This document shows positions 57,352 through 64,000 of a stretch of DNA of 64,000 bases, piece by piece. The stretch is from contig NC_092573.1 in the NCBI RefSeq assembly GCF_037975245.1, positions 10,266,001 through 10,330,000 of the forward strand. The letters are read 5' to 3'. Position numbers and translations under genes: made by a program. Source of the stretch: Apostichopus japonicus (taxonomy: Eukaryota; Echinodermata; Holothuroidea; Aspidochirotida; Stichopodidae). How positions within the stretch are numbered: position 1 is the first letter of the stretch; each line of letters starts with the position of its first letter. The notes under the pieces were generated by a model. It was not told where the DNA came from. It searched no databases and saw only the letters and a list, made by a program, of their open reading frames with translations.

Positions 57352-60300
57352 GTAGGCTAGATCTATAGCACCGTATATGTCATTATAGCAGATAGTATAA
57401 CGTTGATTACCTAAATTTAACCTCGACTTTGGGTTGGATAGATTAGCGCTTGTCCTAACTTTTCCTAGGCCTAGCCTAAACTCATCGAAATATACGTCGA
57501 TGCCAGTTACACGACAGTAATTGAGGGTTCCCCTGCCTTTGTGGGAAACGCTATTGTGAAGAGTACATAGGAAGTAGGATGTATGGAAATAGTACCAGAT
57601 TCGAAGCCTAATTGCAATAGGCATGCAGTGTATGATCAAAACTGTTGAAGGATTAAATAGTTTGGCTAGATAGCCTAGACAAGGTGGTCACTGTCATTAC
57701 ATAACATTTTCTGAACGTTGGATCAAGATGCTTAGCCAACACAAAAGAAAATCAAAGCTCAAATATAGAAACCGTTTCCATAGGATTCAGACAGAAAAAG
57801 GTTTGAGAAGTTTCCATGTCATAATATAACCAAGGAATCACATATCTCTCCCTTTTGATTGAAACGACACTTTATGCCTAGATGTGTAAAGCTACAGTTA
57901 TGTCAGTTAGCATACTTTTCATTGTAGCAGCATATGCCTCCATTAGTATGTTTTCTTCTTATGTTTTACATATTAAATGGGCTTACCAGTCAAAACGTCC
58001 TTTTACCAAAACGTCCCCGTACCAAAACGTCCCCGCTTTTGGTCAAAAACGTCCCGTTGGTCAAAACGTCCCCGTTAGTCGAAACTTCCCCGTCTATCAC
58101 ATTCATTCACAGTTGTGAATATATATTCATTTTAAGTTATAATTTGGCTAGGTTATCGGCATGCAAGTTGGATTACTGGCGCTATATAAATCATGAAGGA
58201 CTATATCGTTTAATTATATTTGGTATGAATAAGGTATATACGCTATATGTTTTTCAGTGACGTGACGAATTAAGGAAAACAAAAAATATTATACAAGAGA
58301 AATTAAAAAAGAATTTGGATGCGTATACTATACCATATATATATATCAATATAATATTTTAAATCGAGTGAAATCACTTATCGTTTATTTTTACGAAGTA
58401 AAATTATACTCAAAAATGTTCCCGCTCTCACACGGGTACTTCCCACTCCTAATAACTGTGCTTTCAACCTAATTACTTATCCTTGACTCTTTGATTTGAA
58501 CTTAAAACATCCACACTTGCATTCCAACTGATTATAAAAGCGGGCACGTTTTGACTCACAGGGACGTTATGACTGCGGGGACGTTTTGATAAAAAGCAGG
58601 GACGTTTTGGTCTTAAAAAAGCGGGGACGTTTTGGTAAAGGGACGTTATGACTAGATACCTTAAATTGACAGGGATACACAAGAGAAAAAGAAAACTCTA
58701 TCAGGTAACAAATGATTGTATTTTGTTTTCATGAAACATCGTTTTGTATGATTTCATTTATATATATCTTTCTTCTCATTAATCTTTCTTCTCATTAATC
58801 TTTCTCTTTAGTATCAAGAGAGCAGTGGAGAAAATAAACAATGTTGAAAGTCCAAAATATGCCAGAATATTATCTAGAATATTACAGAAGATTCACTTAA
58901 AGGTAAGCTTAAAATATGATAGTACGCACTATCTGGCTCAATGGAACTTGTTAAAAATGTATTAAACTTGAAAGTCCTTTTTATTATTGTCTTTGTTTTG
59001 TTTTGTTTTGTTAATATGGTAAAAAAAATCACAAATTACTGATGAGAAAAATGTAAAGCATAAGGCTACATAGAAAAGTTATAGAAATACAGGATAATAT
59101 TAAGAGACAGTTAATGCAACTGTGATGGAGTTCCAATGTTACTGTCGCACTTGCTAACAGCTACCTCTTCTTCTGCCTTCAACCTATTATTGGCCTGGAA
59201 GGCAGAATTTAACAACGCTATGCACCCACATGTGTGTATATGTGGGAGAAGCCAAATTGCTTTTATGTTTACACTTCAAATCATGCAGCTTATGCAATTT
59301 AAATTTATAGCTTATATTGGATTTTCTTTTTATAATTTGGTAGGTCATTTCAGACCGGAAAACAGTGTATTTCTCCTGGATGCAGAACCCACCTTTCTTT
59401 CACTGGCTTAGGGTCAAACCCACTCTCATCTCACAAATGCACAAATCACAACGAAAATTCTCATACATGTTACCTTTCATTATGTTACATAACATTACAT
59501 ACATAATACATTACATTACAGAACTTTATGCTATAATGAATCATACATAATATATGCCTTTCTTACAGGATGAAAGACCATTCTCTGAGGAAGAAGAGGA
59601 GAAACTCCAAGGAGTGTTGGACCTAGACTCACCAGATATTACTCTAATTCTTGAAACAACATCATTCTTTGTAGAACAGGTACAGTATAGTTTAAAGGCA
59701 TTGAAGACTCGCCCCAAACCGTGTGCCGCCCTCTGAAAATGTTAACTTTCCGTTGCAGTCAACAACAAAAAAAGTCAAAATGCAGACAGTAATAAAATGT
59801 GATACCTTGTTATCTTTTATCTAGACCTGAGATGTCCTTTGCTGCTATGTACACTGTGTTGTGGGTATTGACCGTAGCTATATGTATTGACTGTACACTA
59901 GTGTCTAATTACCGACGGTAGCAAGCTGTGTGTGTATTTTCTGGGACCGATGGTGGTGTCTAACACTTCTGTTACACCTCATTCGAAACTAGGTCAGATT
60001 ACCGGCATAAGACATTTTATTGTGCGCCAGTCTTCACTCCCTTTAAGGGGTGACTGGGGTGGATTTTTGTAACTAGCTGATCTCTATTTATGTCCCATTG
60101 CATCATTATAATTAAAGGGAAAGATAGTAGCTTAGTTTATATTAGAAATGAGTAAATCGTCCAGCACATTTAAATACCTGGATTAATGGTGCTCCTCACA
60201 CATCTCCCCTGACTTAAATTGCTCTTTAATCTCTCTCAAAGTTGTCCAACACCCTCCTGTCTCTCTTAACTGCCATTTGACGCATATTGCATTAATTTGG

Positions 60301-63148
60301 TGGTCACCTTTTTCTTCTTGGCAAAATAACTCTTTGTCTTGATATATGTAAACAATTCACTGTTATCACACATTGTCCCCTTAAGTTATTCATGAGTTAT
60401 TAATTCTCAATTAATATTCTATGAGAGCCAGTGGGAAACATTGTGTGTCTGAGCGAAAGATTCAGACAACCATAATGTTACCATACACAGATTGAGCAGT
60501 GTACATGATTGGCCTATTGGATGCTCAAACCTATTAGCCTTAAGGATCTACATACGCAATTAGTGCAAGATTGCGGGGCAATTTGTTTTTGCATGTTCTT
60601 ATCACATTTAAGATGAAGCTCTCACTCACATCATATAGATTTTTATCATATTCTGAGATTTCATTTGAGTGTCACCCTCTGGATTGTCTGTACAACACCA
60701 AGAGGTTAAACTTTGTTGATATTTATCAAAGTATTTATTATATTCTTAAATAAAGTTGGGTTTTTAGTTCTTCATTAGTTTAGACTACTGTGTAATGAAT
60801 TTACATTCTGTTAATAACATATGAACGTTCTTTATGTTGGTATTCATCCTTTTATTTAATTTTTCATCTATTTTCTTAGGCTGCTTATCATCTTGCCAAA
60901 CCAGCCAACTTATCCCAACAACTGAAAAACATTGGTCTGAGTGAGGAGAAGGTAAGCCAGTCACTTATTTGGATGATTTTAAAGACACTGTTTACCATCA
61001 ATTTCAAAATGGTTGTTATCTAATGGTTTGATTTTATTAGAGACGAGCTTGTGCTTCAAACGTACCCTACATAAAGAGAAAAAGCTTAACATCAATTTAG
61101 TACTGTACTAATCAATTTTAAATTGATGTTAAAGGCCATACGTGTTGGACCAAAATTTTGTCATGTTACAAATTTCTAAACATTTCAAAAGAATTTGTCT
61201 AGAGGCTCTAGTCATTCATATTATTCCCAGCCGTTGAGGATAATTAATAGACAGAAGTTGAATATCTCAGTTTTGATAGCTACTTGGGATAACTAAAGTA
61301 AGAGCAGTAATATGCTTGTTGCCTTTTCTTTGTCTTACAGGTAACACTTTTTGAGACCAGCTGGACAACACAGGCCAAAGATATCGTGGAAAGGTTACGA
61401 AAGAAGACTCTTATCCCTAACCAGGTGAGCGTATGGCTCTGTAAGAGAGCATGTTTCACAAAGAAATCATTCTGTATTCTGTAAGCTGGTGGTTGGCTTG
61501 GATTAATTCAGTGGTTGAAGTATTGCACTAGGGAAGGAAGATGTGATATCATTGGTGAGAGCAAAAAAACAACTTGCATGTAATTTTATTGTTATGTGGG
61601 AGGGGGGGGGGTAGGGACTAGATCACCAGTTTTTAATGGAACATAAGATTGTTTGTGATAATGTCATAAAATTGTTTTTGATAAATTGTTTCTGAAAGTT
61701 CATCAGGGAATAATTTATCCAGTATCGAATAGCAAAATGCTGTGCAAAATTGGCAACTTGCCATACAAAGGTATATATAGCTCTTTTTGTACGCAAAAAC
61801 CGTAGTGTTTTATAAGAAGCCAAACTTCAAGACCTTTCAAAAATATTACCCAAAACTTGCCAGAATAGTAAATTATTCCCTTGGCATAATGCTTGAAGTA
61901 ATGAAAAATTGGATATGATGTTAAACTAAATAACTGACTGAAGATACTGTAGGATGATAAATAGGAAAACCCTCTCCCCAATGTGATATTCATATCACAC
62001 AGCATTGCATATGCAAATGCGACCTAAGTAATTGTATTTGTATCACTCTTCCCAACACCCAGAGCCGTATCACACATATACATTTACAACCATGAAATGG
62101 ATTCTAGATGGATAACAGTAGACACAGGTCCATGCAGGGGGGGGGGGGGGCTCCTTTTAACCTCATGCAGAAATTCAAAGTAGCTTTAAGCACAATTTTA
62201 ATTTTTTTTCTGGGGGAGGATGCTGCCAGACACCAGTATGAATGATGAGCTTTCTGTACAAGATGTAAAGTTTGAAAGTTTGACTGCAAATAAGCATTGT
62301 TTAGAGAGTAGAAGAAACCAACTATGTAAACATCCTCTGATCATTGGAAGAAAGATAAACTTTGACAAATTTTACAGTAAATTATTTCGAATAGAACCTT
62401 GCATTTTGATATTTCTAATACGTGCTAATTCTAGAGAACATATCACTCCTGTATTAAGAGGATAACATGGGATACCAGTTTCTGCCAGAATCACTTTTAA
62501 GATACTTACATATGTTTGCCATTCATATGCCGGTTCATCACCTGCATTTATTTATCAGAGCTGTTACAACCTTATTACCCAAATTACCTGAATCCATCAA
62601 ACTCTCTCCGCATCTTGTGTCCCATCAAATCTACTATGAAAACTCATCTGTTTATAGACCTCAATGACTTCTAATTAAAAACTACCTTTTGTTATCTCAT
62701 TCTTTTTCTGTTACTTACTTGCTTATCTCTGTGCCATGCGTGTTTCTTTTCGATGGATACCGGTGAATTACAAATGTTCATTATGATATATTATTAGTTG
62801 AATATTGCTTCTTTGTGTAAGAATCTTTTAGTAAAGTAATCACACTTCTTCTCCCCCTCCCACTTCTATCACCCACCCCAACCCCCCACACCCCACCCTC
62901 CTCCTGCCCATGGAGAACATCCAGTCAAACATCCAGTCCAACGTCTGATAACCCAACTTTCTCTGCTGTTCCCTCAGTTGCAAGACGTTAACTGGAGACT
63001 AAACCTTCAAATGGCTCAGGCTGACCGGAGTAAGATGAAATCGCCTAACGCCATGTTTGAGTTTGTGGTGTCTGCAGATGACGAGGGCGGCAGAGATAAA
63101 ATACAAATGGAATTTAGTCATGAGGAGCTCTTCCAATTCTATGGCCAG
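57323..63148 (+). CDS. COMMD10: COMM domain-containing protein 10, coding exons 1-6 (3' end outside window)
   Basis: Subunit of the ten-member COMMD ring (CCC/Commander complex) linked to endosomal recycling and NF-kappaB control. Exons: 57323-57351, 58812-58902, 59569-59679, 60880-60951, 61341-61424, 62978-63148. They join in frame to 186 residues; human COMMD10 is about 202. Matches seen: KRAVEKINNVESPKYARILS then RILQKIHLK (human KKAVSLINAI...RILQKLHLK), FSEEEEEKLQGVLDL, LETTSFFVEQAAYHLAKPA, and the COMM domain DVNWRLNLQMAQADRSKMKS ending FSHEELFQFYGQ. The COMM-domain tryptophan and WxLN motif are present. Exon 1 (MALMFSETS plus AG) is only 29 nt and is supported by phase and by a short exon 1 peptide in the human protein. 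The terminal exon, about 13-16 residues, was not found up to 64000. Confidence 0.93.
57988..58653. mobile_element. MITE with repeated-motif inverted ends, 666 bp, in COMMD10 intron 1
   Basis: The left end AGTCAAAACGTCC and the right end (reverse complement AGTCATAACGTCC) are inverted repeats built from the sub-motif CAAAACGTCCCCG. That motif occurs about six or seven times at 57988-58095 and inverted about six times at 58543-58653. The centre is AT-rich. I could not define a target duplication. Confidence 0.8.
58812..58902 (+). CDS. COMMD10: COMMD10 coding exon 2
   Basis: IKRAVEKINNVESPKYARIL then SRILQKIHLK. Acceptor TTTCTCTTTAG, donor GTAAGC. Confidence 0.95.
58903..59568. other. COMMD10 intron 2
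   Basis: No feature recognised beyond AT-rich sequence and short TTTTG repeats at about 58993-59010. Confidence 0.5.
59569..59679 (+). CDS. COMMD10: COMMD10 coding exon 3
   Basis: DERPFSEEEEEKLQGVLDLD then ITLILETTSFFVEQ; human has SFSEEEEEKLQAAFSLE and LVLETISFILEQ. Acceptor TTTCTTACAG, donor GTACAG. Confidence 0.95.
59680..60879. other. COMMD10 intron 3
   Basis: No gene or recognisable repeat seen. Confidence 0.5.
60880..60951 (+). CDS. COMMD10: COMMD10 coding exon 4
   Basis: AAYHLAKPANLSQQLKNIGL then SEEK; human [20 protein letters not shown]. Donor GTAAGC. Confidence 0.95.
61341..61424 (+). CDS. COMMD10: COMMD10 coding exon 5
   Basis: VTLFETSWTTQAKDIVERLR then KKTLIPNQ. Acceptor TGTCTTACAG, donor GTGAGC. 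Confidence 0.95.
62530..62800 (+). mobile_element. Decayed LINE 3' tail in COMMD10 intron 5
   Basis: The plus strand encodes KSTMKTHLFIDLN, the end of an ORF2-like tail, with frames broken upstream. A GGTGAATTACAAATGTTCAT segment and an ATT-rich tail follow. The boundaries are approximate. Confidence 0.5.
62978..63148 (+). CDS. COMMD10: COMMD10 coding exon 6 (COMM domain)
   Basis: LQDVNWRLNLQMAQADRSKM onward to EFSHEELFQFYGQ; human has VGWQLNLQMAHSAQAKLKS and EFSHKELFDFYNK. Acceptor TGTTCCCTCAG, donor GTAGTT. Read-through past the donor would add VVTIFFCLIQPWF and a stop, which is not COMMD-like. Confidence 0.95.
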
Positions 63149-64000
63149 GTAGTTACCATCTTCTTTTGTCTTATACAACCTTGGTTTGATATCAATAATA
63201 ATTAGAGACTAAATATTCATTCAATTTGGCTGTTTTTGCTTCTTCACTATATTGTACACTGAAGTACACAGAGCAATCAACTGGTTTCAAGGTTTTCAAG
63301 TACAAACAGCAGAAAAGTGAAACCGAAGTATTTTTTGCCACTTCTGAAATAGATCATTTGAGCATTTATCCAACCATTTTGCATCTTGAAAACCTTTTTT
63401 CACTGGAAATGGTCTGTTGATTACATCAATCTGAATTTCAAGAACATTTCAAATAATTTTGATTCCCAAAGACTGACTTTTGTTCTGTAATCTCCCTTGC
63501 CTGCAAAACCCGACAGTTGTGTTAAATACAACGCATGTTTCCTATGGACCTTAAGAAGGAAATGACAAATGCTTTGCGGGGTAGCCATTTCTGCGTCCGA
63601 GATCTTGGGATAAGGTGTTCCAAAGCTAAAGGAGAGTTCTGCTTTCAGTTCCGATAATTCTAAATTGCTCTTTGAAAATTGACTTTAATTTCTCCCAAGT
63701 ATTAAAACAAAGTGACTCTCAAATTTTGCAAATTTGTCCACTGCTGGCCATGGATGTTTGCAAAAGAGTCAGAGGAGGGGACAAGCAAACAATATGGTTT
63801 TCATAGCCAGTTAACTGTCCAAAAATGTGAACGTTAACAGGTCAATTCTTATGTCGTAAACTTGAGGACAGTTTATGGTTCTTTTCTACCACTTCAATTT
63901 TCCAAATGGGCTAGTGACCCCCCCCCTAGTGCCCCCAACCCTCTGTAGATGCCCATGCTGTCAGCTTTGTATAATTCTAAACCAGAGATTCTTTCATTTC
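63149..64000. other. COMMD10 intron 6, last exon not found
   Basis: No segment encodes the expected short C-terminal tail (human KLETIQAQLDSLT) behind an AG acceptor. The final exon is probably beyond the window. Confidence 0.5.

Overview
The window is AT-rich, intron-rich animal DNA with GT-AG introns, non-LTR retrotransposon tails, tRNA-derived SINEs, hAT-type miniature transposons and minisatellites. Two copies of a 65-residue, 20-cysteine metallothionein closely resemble sea-urchin metallothionein (same Cys-rich start, 11 + 9 cysteine split). This points to an echinoderm; a holothurian is my guess, not shown by the sequence.

Layout. (1) 1-5088: no recognisable gene; upstream flank of the first gene. 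(2) 5089-32566, plus strand: a complete bubblegum-type long-chain acyl-CoA synthetase (ACSBG family). Fifteen coding exons join in frame to a 742-residue protein. Its introns hold a 2.4-kb array of a 52-bp minisatellite, a 25-bp minisatellite, a (TCC)n tract next to a 3' splice site, a hAT-like MITE, a SINE, a tRNA-like element, a long perfect hairpin and three LINE 3' tails. (3) 32567-34802: 3' flank with a SINE. (4) 34803-57058: two head-to-tail copies of a segment of about 9.7 kb (12.0 and 10.2 kb with later insertions). Each carries one minus-strand metallothionein gene (MT-A, coding exons 40316-42382; MT-B, 52227-54284) and one C-rich 'CACCTCCCTATCCCCCACCAG' minisatellite. Two hAT-like elements inserted into unit 1 and one into unit 2 after the duplication; every insertion has 8-bp target duplications and an intact empty site in the other unit. 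(5) 57323-63148, plus strand: COMMD10, with coding exons 1-6. The last short exon was not found and probably lies beyond 64000.

The three gene types have unrelated roles: fatty-acid activation, metal binding, and a COMM-domain subunit of the Commander complex. Nothing indicates a shared pathway. The best biology here is the young metallothionein duplication. The two proteins differ at only two residues, but the promoters have diverged: MT-B lost one metal-response-element core and MT-A gained two transposons within 0.4-0.9 kb of its start codon. All coordinates come from reading by eye; no alignment or search was run.
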